DNA of 64,000 nt from Silurus meridionalis (taxonomy: Eukaryota > Chordata > Actinopteri > Siluriformes > Siluridae), in NCBI RefSeq assembly GCF_014805685.1, contig NC_060902.1, positions 7,903,786 through 7,967,785 of the forward strand, given 5' to 3'. Positions 32,906 to 44,121 of the stretch are shown here, in pieces; positions within the stretch are counted from its first letter, which is position 1; each line of letters opens with the position of its first letter. Under the pieces are notes generated by a model. It was not told the DNA's origin. It saw only the letters and a list, made by a program, of their open reading frames with translations, and did no database searches. The translations under genes and the position numbers were made by a program.

Positions 32906-34026
32906 ATAATTATTTTACTAAATCATTTCACATAGTTTAATGCTATCAAATATTCTGCCACTTAAAAGCATTTCAAATATTTACAAATAATTAGAAATAT
33001 TGAAAAAGCTTTTGAAATTAAAATTTTCACTAAAAGTAGTAATTTTTAAAAAAGAAACCTGTAAATATTTATGATAAATGTGTAATAAATGATACATTTA
33101 TTTTAAAATAAATTTATTATAAATTTTAACTAGCTGCATATATCTCTACGCTTTAAAAATGATTTCAAACAATATTCCACACTTAAGTTCATGTTCTCAC
33201 CTGTGCATCCAGAGCTGCCATACAGAGATGATGTGTAACTAGTTTTTCAATTCAATTCATTTTTATTTGTATAGCGCTTTTAACAATGAACATTGTCTCA
33301 AAGCAGCTTTACACAGATAATGTGGTGATTAAAAGTGAATATGTTCTTTATAAGTAAGTTTGTCCCTGATGAGCAAGCCGGTGGCAACTGTGGCAAGGAA
33401 AAACTCACCGAAATGGCATAAGGAAGAAACCTTGAGAGGAACCAGACTCAAGAGGGAACCCATCCTCATTTGTAGCAGATATACGATGTTGCGGGGTACA
33501 GTGATGATGATCAGAAGCGAAAAGTAGTCCTGAGTCAGTGTAGGAAACTGTTGACATTATCTACAGTCCAATCCATCCTCAAAGCTCCCTTTCTTACTCC
33601 GGAATTTCATGGAACCACCCAAGGTGTTGATGAGACACCGTCTCAAGCTGCACAGAGTGGTGTCGAGTCGAAGAGAACTCTATCCAGAGGCAGGCCTGGA
33701 CGAAGTGGGAAGATCCACGGAGGGGAGAGGGGCAGGAACAGTGGTCACTGGAACCTCAGTGGAGGATCATACTGGTAAAGATGTTCACTCAGATACTGCA
33801 GTGCGAGACCGTTAAGTGCTTTATACGTCAGTAGTAGTATTAAGGAAAGACCAGGGTCAATAATAACACCAAGGTCTTTGACAGCCGTAAAAACAAGTAA
33901 AGAGACAAAACCCTGATCAGAGTCAAATAGCAGGTCATTTACCACCTTAACTAGCGCCGTCTCTGTGCTATGATGAGGCTAAAATCCTGACTGATACATT
34001 TCAAAAATGTTATTCATAAGTAGATG

Positions 34027-34467
34027 TCAGCATAACTGCTGTGCTACAAACTTTTCTAAAATTTTAGATATAAAAGGGAGATTTGATATTGGCCTGTAGT
34101 TGGACAGCTGACATGAGTCAAGGTCAGGTTTCTTAATTAGGGGTTTGATAACTGCCAGTTTGAAGGATTTAGGTACATAACCAGTACTAATGGAAGAGTT
34201 TATTATTTTTAAAACAGGTTCAATTACCTCTGGAATTATCTGTTTGAGGAAACTTGTAGGCAAAGGATCGAGAATGCAGGTTGATAGTTTTGATGAGGAA
34301 ATTAATGAAATTAAGTCATTCTCATGAATAGGAGTGAAGCTTTGTAATTGATTGGCTGTTATAATAACACTGCTGTCTACAGGGTTACTTGTAAAATAAT
34401 TTGGATTTATATTAACCGTCTGGATTTCTTGCCTGATGTTTTCAGTTTTATTATTAAAAAAGTTCAT
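34027..34467 (-). pseudogene. L2-clade reverse transcriptase fragment
   Basis: A 146-codon open stretch contains CILDPLPTSFLKQIIPEV, GYVPKSFKLAVIKPLIKK and NYRPISNLPFISKILEK, the first three conserved blocks of an L2/CR1-type reverse transcriptase. The catalytic palm that should follow is missing. Confidence 0.85.
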
Positions 34468-34773
34468 GAAATCATTACTACCTAATGATGGTGTGCTTGT
34501 TAGTGCAGTGCTTTTATTTTAAAAATCTAGGATTATGCTTGTTATTTTCTATGAGGGTGGAGAAATTTGCTGATCTAGCAGCACTAAGAGATTTTCTATA
34601 ATTTAGGAGGCTCTCCTTCCATGCTATTTGAAATACTGTTAATTTTGTTTGATGCCATTTACGTTCTAATTTTCGAGTGGTCTGTTTTAAGGTGCGCGTA
34701 TGATCATTATACCACTGTGCAAATTTTTTCTCTCTGATCATTTTGGTCTTAAGGGGCGCTACATCATCTAGAG

Positions 34774-35745
34774 CAGGGGTCGGCAACCCAAAATGTTGAA
34801 AGAGCCATATTGACCAAAAAATCTGTCTGGAGCCGCAAAAAATTAAACGCCTTATATAAGCCTTATAATGAAGGTAATGTAAGCGTCTATATTACCCCCT
34901 TAGTATCAAAATGATAAGTAGGCTACAAATACATAGTGAGCATTCATGATTAAATGTTTATTTTCCCTGCAGCGCATCCTGGAGAGAATGACGCACCACG
35001 TGACTACTCTGTTTTTTCTGTTTTTGAAGTCTGAAAATAGGTGCTCTGAAATTTTAATGAATGAATCCTTCATGTAGTCACCATCTGTGAACGATTTCCC
35101 ACGCTTTATTATCTCCCGGGTTGCAACAAAACTAGCAGCAGTAGTGGAGTTTGGAGATGCAATCCACTTCTTAAATTTATCTTTGCGCTCCTCTAATTTT
35201 TCCAGAAGTAATGCAATCGCACTTTTTCTCTCACTCCCAACTGGGTACTTGGCTGCAAATGTAGCATGCTTTCCCTGGAAATGTCTTTCCACATTACTCT
35301 TTTTGTTATTTGACAACTTCTCATTACAAAGCAAACATGCAGGCAATCCTTCCGCATTGGCAATGAAAGCAAATGATTCGGTCCAAGAACTGTTGAATCC
35401 TCTGTTCTCCTCAGCTATCTTTCTCTTTTTCCCCTTGGGATCCATGGCCCATGACACACCCGCCGGTTTGTTTGTTTGTTTTTCAGCATCACGGCGATCT
35501 GACAGAAACGTGTTTCGCAGTTTTTTTTTGACGTAAATCTTCGTTGACAGAAATGTTGAAATTAAATATTTATTATACACATTTTTACAACGTTGAAAAA
35601 CGTTAAGAATGTTTATTAATTTATATCGTACTGAAATAATATTATATTATTATTATTTTTTTTTTTTTTAAAAAGCTCCAGGGAGCCACTAGGGCGGCGC
35701 TTAAGAGCCGCATGCGGCTCTAGAGCCGCGGGTTGCCGACCCCCG
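34774..35745. mobile_element. hAT transposon, 972 bp, internally deleted
   Basis: Termini CAGGGGTCGGCAACC and GGTTGCCGACCCCCG are flanked by perfect 8-bp duplications ATCTAGAG (34,766-34,773 and 35,746-35,753). It lies in the L2 LINE, whose reading resumes on both sides. It carries only the N-terminal part of a transposase. Confidence 0.95.
34906..35445 (-). pseudogene. hAT transposase N-terminal fragment with BED zinc finger
   Basis: From MDPKGKKRKIAEENRGF the frame runs about 180 codons. A BED-type zinc finger (CLLCNEKLS...VERHFQGKH) near residues 38-65 is followed by helical sequence (KRGKSFTDGDYMKDSF) typical of the GTF2IRD2-like/Charlie branch of hAT transposases. The catalytic core and dimerisation region are deleted. 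An earlier in-frame ATG at 35,580 lies close to the terminus and is less likely to be the start. Confidence 0.85.
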
Positions 35746-36000
35746 ATCTAGAGTATAACATAACGTTGATTCTAGGTATTCAGTGGCCCAGTCAAGCTCT
35801 GTGGGGTCAGATGGATCTATTTAATATCGTAATTTCTGGAAGATTATTGATAAAATGGGCTGCTGTAGCTGAACACGATAACGTGGTGAGGTAGTAATGC
35901 AATGACTGAGGCAGATTTTAAAAGCGATGAGATAATGGTCTGAAATAGCTTCAGACTGTGGAATTATGACTAAGTTTTATCTTCCTGTAAGCAGAAGTGT

Positions 36001-36832
36001 CGGTCAGTCAAACATCACGAATATGATGATATTACACTGTATTTTAATCTTCAACTGAATCATTTGGCAAAATATTAAAACAATTAACACTGTGAAATTC
36101 GGCTGACATTTTTATAACGTTTTGACGAATATATTGCGTTTTCTAGTCGAGAGAACTGCATTATAGAAGTAATGAAATGCAGTTCTGACAGTATTAAAGG
36201 GGAGAGGGGGATAGTCACGGTGAGGATATGAAACGTCAGGTTCTGTGTAATCTATCAGTACCGAGACTCTACCGAGTACCGACAGTACCGAGACCGCTCT
36301 CTCCCTCTCCCCCTCCCCCCAACTTTTCATTTTTTTTGGTGCATTCTGTTTTCTTTACTATACGGTGGATCATCATGTCTGCTCTAACAGAATACACGCA
36401 TTTCCTGCTCAAAGTCAGACCTAATGACAATTTTTTTAACTACACAATGTAGATGTAATGTCCTGATATTTCATATTTCACATTTGGATTTATTAAACAG
36501 TTCACAAAAAGATTGATATTTATAAAATGCTTTTAAACTATTACAAGCCCTTGTAATCTACAGAACAAATATCATGTTACAGTTTAAGGGAAGATAAAAT
36601 TAATAAAAAAAAAGAAAGAAGTGAGGCCTGACTTGAGTGAGACCAAACTATGGAAAGATGAGGCCTCCACCTGAGAACAGACAGATTCCTGGTTCTCAGA
36701 TGTTTTCTTGCATTTGATCTAAGTGACTAGAGCATTTCAAGACTGTGGTGTTATAAATCCATTAACTTGTTTGTTCCTGCTTCTTTTAAACTATTTTAAC
36801 ACAACACCAGAAAGACTTAAGTTGTGGTTAAC
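36001..36832. other. Unassigned region
   Basis: No gene or element end recognised. A pyrimidine-rich run lies at about 36,297-36,330 and ACCGAG/GTACCG words recur at 36,260-36,295. Confidence 0.4.
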
Positions 36833-36839
36833 GTAAAAA

Positions 36840-37090
36840 GACGTAGTCCAGTGGTTAGGATGCGGAGCTCTCACCACTGCGGCACGGGTTCGATCTCCGG
36901 TCAGGTAACCGACCCCAGCCATTAGGGTTGCACAAGCCAGTGCACTCTTAGTGCCGGTCCCAAGCCCGGATAAATGGGGAGGGTTGCGTTAGGAAGGGCA
37001 TCCAGCGTAGAAACGTGCCAAATCAAACATGCGGATTATCAATATGGATGATCCGCTCTGGCGACCCCTAATGGGAGAAGCCGAAAGAAA
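36840..37090 (+). mobile_element. tRNA-Glu-headed SINE built on both ends of the RTE LINE
   Basis: The head (about 36,842-36,905) resembles tRNA-Glu(CTC), with the pol III A-box region AGTGGTTAGGATGC and B box GGTTCGATCTCC. From CCCAGCCATTAG (36,907) the body matches the LINE 5' leader almost word for word to about 37,030. It then jumps to the LINE 3' end (GATCCGCTCTGGCGACCCCT to GCCGAAAGAA). The LINE copies in this window start exactly at CCCAGCCATTAG and lack the tRNA head. Confidence 0.85.
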
Positions 37091-37129
37091 TCAGCAATGA
37101 ATATGTACTAATACACCTTGAATCAGTCT

Positions 37130-37395
37130 GTGGTTCCTACTGCGCACTTTACTGCTGTCACACTGTCCTCATACATGTCCTACACCACCCTCACATACTT
37201 CTCTGACACACCTGACCTCCTCAAACATTACCTCTCCTCTCTCCACCCTGTCGTACACTTTCTGTAAATCCACAAACACACAATGCAACTCCTTCTGACC
37301 TTCTCTATACTTCTCATCAACATTCTCAAAGCAAATAATGCATCTGTGGTGCTCTTCCTTGACATTAAAACATACTGTTGCTCAGAGGTGGGACG
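37130..37395 (-). pseudogene. RTE-clade LINE fragment, copy E (reverse transcriptase)
   Basis: The minus strand reads SEQQYVLMSRKSTTDALFAL then RMLM, and further on the region before the QGSALSP motif, matching 10,640-10,900 of copy B. It is a short, frameshifted piece with no ends. It may be a 5' truncated and later eroded insertion next to the SINE. Confidence 0.85.
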
Positions 37396-38024
37396 TAACG
37401 CAGTACTAATTGTTGGGTGCTGCCCCTTTAAGGACACGGATTCTGGGAGCACATGTGTTAGCTTTAAAAAAAAAAAGAGAGAGAAATGCATGTTGTTCTA
37501 ATGTTAAAACCTCACTGAACTTCTATAAAGATTCCAGTTTGAATCTATCATTTAAAACTATATTTCCAGCGTGGTGAGTAATTCACATGTTGTTATAAGT
37601 GAATTGATAGTTTCTGATATGTTATGTAAACTACTTGCGATTAGCGCCGTAGCGCCTAAACGGCTAATGTTATACACTTCTGGTTTAATGTTTGTGTAGA
37701 CATTTACTGTTTTCTTTTTTATATTGCTTGTTGAAATATTCATGCAATATATGTTGCTTATAGTTGGTAAAGAAAGTTTAGTATGCGTTTGTACACAGAG
37801 ACTGTTCTAGAAACGTGATAATGCTTGGTGCGTATACGTAATTTTTCATGATAATTTGTGATATTAGCATTATAGGGATTATTATATCTTGATTTATAAG
37901 CATATAATTTAATGCTTAATATCTAAAGCTGATGTTTGAATGTTTATAGAAATTTAATTGGTGATGTAAACAATACTGGATTGTAATTTGTGAATCTATT
38001 TGGTTTTACAGTTTGACCACACAC
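37396..38024. other. Unassigned region
   Basis: No coding sequence or element was recognised. TGTTGGGTGCTGCCCCTTTA near 37,410 looks like the start of an LTR or promoter block, but no partner was found. Confidence 0.35.
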
Positions 38025-38032
38025 ACACACAC

Positions 38033-38158
38033 TAGTGATGTCCGGTTCGTGAACGAATCGTTCATTTGAACTGGTTTGACACGTCCGACATACTACTGAT
38101 ACCAACGAATTGTTGATACTGAGCATGCGCGACCTACCGAGCAGTACGCGTGCTGTCT

Positions 38159-38197
<39 letters not shown>

Positions 38198-38624
38198 TTT
38201 AGACTCCGAATCAGATGCGTTCGACATACTGTAAAGGCTGGTGCTGTGCTGCTGATATATGAGCACAGGTGAACTGAGGACTTAAATGAAAAGTAAGTTT
38301 TTTTACTAACAATTTAAAACATCTACGTTTTGCACATCAGTGCCTGTATTGGATGATTTAGTGCAAAACGTAAATGTAAGGAACAGTTCTAAGATGATGA
38401 TAATTTAATTTAAACAGATAAGCTATATGCCCTCATGCAATAGACATGACTTTATTTAAATGTGTTTAGTGTGTATGTTCATCCGCCGAGATGATATTTG
38501 GATATGCATGACGTCAAGACGTAAGGACGTAAAAGAACTGGTGAACCGTTTTTTTAACCGGTTCATTGAAACGAACTGTCTTAAAGAACTGATTCACAAA
38601 AAAGAATCGGACTTCCCATCACTA
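38033..38624. mobile_element. hAT MITE inserted in a CA microsatellite, 592 bp
   Basis: Ends TAGTGATGTCCGGTTCG and CGGACTTCCCATCACTA lie between ACACACAC runs (38,025-38,032 and 38,625-38,632) that can serve as the 8-bp duplication. Words GAACGAATCGTTC and AACCGGTTCATTGAA repeat inside in both orientations. There is no transposase. A second CA run is at 38,161-38,194. Confidence 0.75.
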
Positions 38625-39230
38625 ACACACACACACGCCTATAAACATGAATGTGCACAAAGTACTCAACAAAAATTGAACTACAACAACGACAACGACC
38701 ATATGTGAATATTGTTCAGCACGAGAGGAATAAAAGAGGAATAAAGACAAAATCTAATTTAATGTTATCATTTCATGGGTAACACAAATACTTCGTTATT
38801 GTACTTAAGTAGATTTTTTGGTATCAGTACTATTTATTTTTCAGACAACTTTTTTCTTTTACTCATTACGTTTTTGCACAAATATCTGTACTTTCTACTT
38901 TTTACAGCTAAGGATGAGCAGGGCAGAAAGCAACAAGAAGTAAAGACAGAGGGAGTCAGTGATGTAAACATGACTGAGAACAGAAACTTTCCTGATCATC
39001 ATCATCATCATCATCATTATCATCATCATCTTTTCTCTGCTTGTGTTCTATATGTGGATGTTCAGGCTGGACACATTCATCAGGTAACAAAGTTTTTTAT
39101 TCGTCTTGTATTTATTTATATATATTAGGCTGTCAAAATAACAATTCTTTTAAACAGCACAAATTTTATTAAAGCGCTATCAATTCAGTGCTTATTTCTG
39201 TTTTTACCATTGTTATAAAAAATGTAAGTA

Positions 39231-40119
39231 CAGTGTAACCCGGTTATGTCGATGTCCTAGGGGGGTGCCAAAAAGCATCGAGGTAACCGATGATCGAGAT
39301 AAACGAAAATCAAAATGGCGGCAGTATATTAACGTGCTTGAAATTTCTTTATGTACATGATGTGCGTTAATAAATGAGAATGTGCATGCACGTGTTTTTG
39401 AAGGGGTTTTTTACACAACAGCGTTGCCGCGATTTGTTTGATGAAGGCATGCTAACATGTACATACAGTACATGTTTATCTGTCAGGTGTTTTCTCGGCC
39501 GCTTTCTCTGAAGCTCCCGGCTTCAATCGCCCACATATGGTGCTCGTTTAGCATCATCACCAGCTCCTATTTAAACTTCCACACTCTCACTGTCTGTTAT
39601 TGTTGGTATATGTTGGTTCACGGCGGTCGTTGTTATCGCTCATGTGTATCCCGGTACGTGCCTTCCCACCGGCTGCTCTTTTCTTCCCAAAGCGCACTAC
39701 GGATTCCCCCCCGATCCTGCCGGTGTTTATTCGATGATTTTGGATGGTCATCACACGTTCCGCGCCGCCAAGCGCGGCTTTCGCCTCCCGTTCGTCGCAT
39801 AACATTTAACAACAAAGGCATATGTGCACTAACTAACAGCAGAGATTCACCAGTATACAATACAACACCTGTAGCAGCTGTAAGCCTTGATTTTTCTGCC
39901 ACTTTCGCGAGTTTTTCTGCGGCTGCACCGAGATAACCGACGTTAAATGGCAAATTTTTCCCCCCCTTGTGCTCGAGATATCAGGATTCGGCGACATAAA
40001 AAAAGACATAACCGATAAAAAATGCTTAGACAAAGCGAGAATTTGGCGGTTCCACTTCAAAAACGTCGACTTAATAGGGTTGTCGAGGTAACCGAGGGCG
40101 AGATAACCGGGTTCCACTG
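39231..40119. mobile_element. Pogo-like non-autonomous transposon, 889 bp
   Basis: The left end CAGTGTAACCCGGTTATG and right end GATAACCGGGTTCCACTG are flanked by TA on both sides. GAGGTAACCGA words recur in both orientations near the ends. No transposase is seen. Confidence 0.85.
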
Positions 40120-40159
40120 TACATAAATAAATAAATATAAAAGAGGCGAAATTAAAACC

Positions 40160-40270
40160 TCCGATTAAAAAAATGCTAAGACAAATCAAGAATTTCACGG
40201 TTCCACTTCAAAAACGTCGACTTAAAAGGGTTGGCGAGTTAACCGAGCTTGAGATAAGTGGGTTCGACTG
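40160..40270. repeat. Extra copy of the pogo right end
   Basis: About 110 bp repeat the sequence of 40,010-40,119 with several differences (shared TTCCACTTCAAAAACGTCGA) and end in another terminus TTCGACTG followed by TA. A duplicated terminus or a second, truncated insertion. Confidence 0.8.
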
Positions 40271-40289
40271 TATGTACTTTTGCCACCTC

Positions 40290-41640
40290 TGGGCAACTGT
40301 ATAAAGATCAAGTGGCCTTTCAAGAGGAATTCCGACAATTTAAAATCCTCCATAAGGATATGCAGAATTTAACAGTAAATACGCAGGCAGCTCTGCTAGC
40401 TCCTAGACCACAGCGGGTCATAGAGACTCCAGTCCCATTGCCCGGAACTATCAATAAACCACCTGCGGCAGTGGTGCCAGAGACAGTGCCCTATATTTGG
40501 CGGCCTACACCCTGCAGACCCCAAGTGGCACTTAGAGTCCCTTAAAGTCAGAAACAGATGCATGTGCCTGCGGGACAAGCCCACAGCCTGATGCCGATCA
40601 TAATCCAACAATTCCAAATTTCACACGTCCTGACCCTGTCGAGTTCGCTCATTTAAATTTAGCCCTTGATAACATTCTCCCTGATGATGCATCTGAGCTC
40701 TGCGAGTAGAACACCTCAAATTTCCAGAGGCTTGCCTAATAGCAGATTAATTTTTAAATTCCTCTTGGCCATACACAGACACTATGCACTTAATGACAGA
40801 TACGGACTACATTATCAGTTAGCATAACTAAGATAGCAGCAGTCATGGATGCCCCTGATGTCCAACCTGGAGATGCAGCCAGTTTCGATCTGTTTGCCCT
40901 CCAAATCCAAGCTCTCGTGGGTCTCCTGAAGTCATTAGGTTCTGAGGGAGATGCGGCACTACGGTGCGGCCCAAACCAGGACCAGCAGCGAAGCATAAAC
41001 TCGCTTCTGTCCTGCATGGAGCTGACCGAACCCCAGAAGCAGCTACTCAGGTGCTGACGCCCTCGCATCAGCCCGAGCCAGCACGGGGATCTCAACAGAT
41101 CAGAGTTCTGTGCCTATACTGTAACAGTACTGAACATTACTCACGCCAATGCACCACTTCCCAGGCGTTTAGTACAGAGCAGATGATCACAGACAACAAG
41201 CGTTGTTGGAAATGTGGACGATCACACTTAGCTAAAAAATTGTACCCTAAAGAAACCCTGTCGTTTCCTGCGTTAATAGCTGACCTCAAAAGGAGAGTAC
41301 CTGTCTAGTGAGTTCTATGAACAAAACCCTTTATCTAGACAGGTCAGAAGGTTCCAAGCGTGTTCTGCTAAAAGTGATTCCTGTTGTATTACAACATAAA
41401 AATCGAGCCCTGAACTCTTATGCAGTACTCGATGACTGGTCCAAAACGACTATGCTACTCTCAGCTGCAGTTCAGAAACTAGGGCTGCAAGAACAGAAGG
41501 AAGATTTAATATTAAGAACAATTGGACAAGATGTCAAGAAGCAGTTTCCTTTAGAGTACGCTCTATATCGCAGCCCCAACGAAGCCACCAGATCCAGAAT
41601 GCCTTCACCTCTGAACACTTAGGTTTGACTGAGCACTCGC
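40290..41640 (+). pseudogene. BEL/Pao retrotransposon gag and protease, degraded
   Basis: Scattered pieces in three frames. A gag region near 40,845-41,000 contains VQPGDAASFDLFALQIQALV. Zinc-knuckle-like sequence follows near 41,110-41,240 (CLYCNSTEHYSRQC and CWKCGRSHLAKK). The protease near 41,400-41,500 reads LNSYAVLDDWSKTTMLL, where BEL elements have a DxGS-type active site. The flap and SLRT-like motif follow (LILRTIGQD). Frameshifts and a changed protease motif make it dead. Confidence 0.8.
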
Positions 41641-41669
41641 ATCCCATTGCAACACTCCCATATAGATAC

Positions 41670-42977
41670 TAGGGCTGTGCAATACGGACAAAATAATCAT
41701 ATTGCGATTTTCTGAATGAATATTGCGATTGCGATTTTCTTCGCGATTTTGACAATTGTTTTTGCTTTTTCAAACTTTTTTAAACATGCTTTTCCTAAAT
41801 GTATTCAGTTCACAAGAAGTGCATAACAAAACATTTATAAATTATATAAAATAACAGTAATAATAGTTTAATAAACAAAACTGTAGTAAAATTGTCTTTA
41901 AAACAGACAACATAAAATAAATTAAGATTAACTAAACTAAATTCCAGTCATAATAAATAAACTTCAAAACTGTTTTTTTAGTGCACACATTTAATAACTG
42001 TACAGTAGTACTAACTGCTTGATAAACAAAACTGTAATAAATTGTCTTAAAAACAGACATGAAATAAATTAAGATGAACTAACCTCAACTCCAGTCATAA
42101 CAATAAATAAAAACTAACAGAAATCAAAACCAAAAAACAGATTGCTCTCTTAAAGGTTTTTTGCAAGAAAAACCAGCATGTCCACCATATCTGTGGTCGT
42201 GGCGTAGTATTTCACCTGCTTGAGCTCGTATTCAACGCCCGCCTTACATTTCTCATACATTTCGGGAATAGCAAATCGTGTGAAATGAGTGCAAGATGGC
42301 AGCTGGTATCTTTTGTCTAGTGTTTGTATTAGTCTTTGGAAGCCGTCTTTACTAAAGATGTGCGCAGGCATCATATCTTTGCATATATAATAGGTGACTG
42401 CGTCGGTAATTTCTTTGTGCCGTTTTGATCCTTTCTCATAAGGCATGGCGCTTGCAAATGCTTGAACAATGTATGCTTGTTCAATCTGTTCGGGCTGGCT
42501 TCGATGTGTGCTTTTGTTTGTTTCGATGGACTTTGTCGACATGCATTGATCATGCAGTTTTTTATGGCGCTGTTTTAAGTGTTGGAACAGATTTGTAGTA
42601 TTGCTCTGTTTCGTTGGAATAATCATTCCACAAGTCTTGCAAATTACCTTGCTCTGTGACATCCTCTCTCCTGAATCCAAAATACTCCCAAACGACTGAC
42701 GTTGAATTTCTCTTTGACACCAAATCATTTTTATTTTGACCTGCATCCATATTTTATGTTCTTTCCTCCCGCTCGCCGATTTGGTTTTTCCGCTCAGCTT
42801 CGTCGTGCGCTGTGTGAGCTCTGATTGGTTAACGTCTTAAAAACATGCGCACAAGAACGTATTCTGAATAAAAATATAAATAAATTAATAGATAAAATCG
42901 CAGCCTTATGCGGTTTAGAAATCGCATGTGCTTAAATCGCACATTTTTTTGCGATTGCGATTAATTGCACAGCCCTA
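41670..42977. mobile_element. hAT transposon, 1,308 bp, inserted in the BEL/Pao element
   Basis: Ends TAGGGCTGTGCAAT and ATTGCACAGCCCTA are flanked by a perfect 8-bp duplication ATAGATAC (41,662-41,669 and 42,978-42,985). BEL sequence resumes after it. TTGCGAT words are enriched near both ends. It encodes the N-terminal third of a transposase on the minus strand. Confidence 0.95.
42150..42746 (-). pseudogene. hAT transposase N-terminal fragment (ZBED-like)
   Basis: A 198-codon frame. A BED zinc finger (VICKTCGMIIPTK...LFQHLKQRHKK) lies at about residues 33-62. Sequence around KEITDAVTYYICKDMMPAHI and GFQRLIQTLDKRYQLPS is the standard start of the ZBED1-type hAT transposase body. It stops before the catalytic core, so it is an internally deleted, non-autonomous element. 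Confidence 0.88.
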
Positions 42978-42985
42978 ATAGATAC

Positions 42986-43295
42986 CAACACCTTAAGGAC
43001 AATCCTTTACAGCACATTGGTAAAATACAACCCCTCCTTTTGATCGAAGCAGACCATCCACATCTTATAACACCTAATGAGCCTGTATGCCTTGGGCCCC
43101 CTGGAGTACCAGCAGCAATCAGAACTAGACTTGGTTGGACATTACAAGCCACAGTTCAACACCATCAAAGTGATTTAAATCTATCTAGTTTACCTACAGC
43201 TAAGGACTATGTGACAGCAGAACATCTCCTCTTCCGTAAAATTCAACAAGACAGCTTTCCAGAGGAATATAAACAACTAAACTCTGGTAAGCCCG
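42986..43295 (+). pseudogene. BEL/Pao region between protease and reverse transcriptase
   Basis: About 100 codons continue the element after the hAT insertion: HLITPNEPVCLGPPGVPAA and RTRLGWTLQATVQ are signature phrases of the BEL/Pao protease-RT linker. The frame is open to 43,299, where the retroviral LTR interrupts it. The RT itself is not present to the right. Confidence 0.85.
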
Positions 43296-43519
43296 TGTAA
43301 GGAAGTGTTTTATCCCCTGCCGCTTGGGCAGGATTCTCTTCTGTCGCGTGGGCAGGATACCCTTGTATTCAGCCTTTCGATCTCTGCTCTCCTACCTATA
43401 CGGGGAAGTCTCAATGAAAACGCACAAATCAGTCTTTCAGAGAGAAGTTCCAAAGTTTATTGTCTCACACATGAAGATATACTTCTGAAGAGAAGGAGAG
43501 AAAGGGGGTGGGCTGCCAG

Positions 43520-43568
<49 letters not shown>

Positions 43569-43982
43569 CAGAAGAGAAAGTTAGGAGAGACAACTCCACA
43601 AGGTTATGCTGAGCCTGCAAAAGATAAGCCTAAAACAGAAATACAGGAACCACTGTGTGTGCCACCAAAAGATAGTTCAGGGTATGGTGAACAGAAGCTT
43701 ACAAAAAAGTTATTCTAAAAGCACACAACAAAATTACTATAACTACTAATGGCGACAAAATACATATTAACATATTGTGAGAACATAAAAACGGTTGATG
43801 ATGATAACTTCACATCTGGTCATGTTATTCGTTTAGCAGACGCAACAAAACGCAGGTTAGCCATACCAAAAAATGACAGTTTGGGTTTTCTCACAGCGTA
43901 AGCGTATGAAGAGAGGATAAAGACAAGAACTGAGTGTTCTGGGTCAACCTAATCTGGGATTAGTGATCAAGGATATCTTACA
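43296..43982 (-). repeat. 3' LTR of the endogenous retrovirus
   Basis: 687 bp with TGTAAG...CTTACA ends on either strand. On the minus strand an AATAAA lies at about 43,458-43,463, fitting a poly(A) signal in R. A (TG)n run (43,524-43,566) is inside. Confidence 0.8.
43524..43566. repeat. (TG)n microsatellite
   Basis: About 42 bp of TG repeat within the retroviral LTR. Confidence 0.97.
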
Positions 43983-43998
43983 ATTCCCCCATTTTATC
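43983..43998 (-). promoter_or_regulatory. Polypurine tract of the endogenous retrovirus
   Basis: On the minus strand the sequence GATAAAATGGGGGAAT directly precedes the 3' LTR, the place and composition of a polypurine tract. It fixes the orientation of the element. Confidence 0.8.
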
Positions 43999-44121
43999 CA
44001 TGATAAATAAGAATGAATAAATCACATCTTAAACAATCAATCAGACATGACACATAGGAATAGGATAATATTCAGAAACACGAGGGACAGATTGATAACC
44101 AGAAAGCATACTGGTGAATTA

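Larger units (their letters stand above)
21441..33760. repeat. Segmental duplication, copy 1 (probable donor)
   Basis: The sequence matches 46,823-61,248 in the same order and orientation, apart from private insertions and deletions. It contains sarnp-like exons 1-3, the Crypton-type gene split by an RTE LINE, and the 3' end of an L2 LINE. On its left the sarnp gene goes on (exons 4-6), and on its right the L2 LINE goes on. Both edges are therefore continuous with their surroundings here, unlike in copy 2. Confidence 0.92.
33244..36000 (-). mobile_element. L2-clade LINE, degraded, split by a hAT element
   Basis: Reading leftwards: a post-endonuclease region (35,754-35,980), a linker (34,514-34,773, with LERKWHQTKLTVFQIAWKES), the reverse transcriptase start (34,027-34,467), a short C-terminal piece (33,745-33,945, with TYKALNGLALQYLSEHLY), and a 3' region ending in CAATTCAATTCATTTTTATT. 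The RT palm with the FADD box is deleted. The 3' end, 33,244-33,760, is shared with duplication copy 2. The wording of the RT is that of fish L2/CR1-type LINEs. Confidence 0.82.
38765..40289. mobile_element. Probable hAT non-autonomous element with a pogo insertion
   Basis: The left side (AACACAAATACTTCGTTATT, GTACTTAAGTAGATTTTTTG) and the right end ACTTTTGCCACCTCTG are typical of a common fish hAT-type repeat with CAGAGGTGG ends. The left terminus is degraded and no 8-bp duplication is visible, so the two ends may belong to different copies. The pogo-like element at 39,231-40,270 sits inside. A (CAT)n run at about 38,996-39,030 explains the histidine-rich open frame there. Confidence 0.4.

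Noticed and set aside
36842..36905. Functional tRNA-Glu gene
   Set aside because: The internal promoter boxes and the CTC loop are present, but the acceptor stem does not pair and the sequence continues directly into LINE-derived SINE body.
37380..37420. CAGAGGTGGG as a hAT terminus
   Set aside because: The same bases are explained by the minus-strand LINE fragment, and no partner end or 8-bp duplication was found.
38990..39040. Histidine-rich coding exon
   Set aside because: It comes from a (CAT)n repeat and has no exon context.
39457..39953. Genes in the pogo-like element
   Set aside because: Open frames on both strands overlap each other and show no pogo transposase motif.
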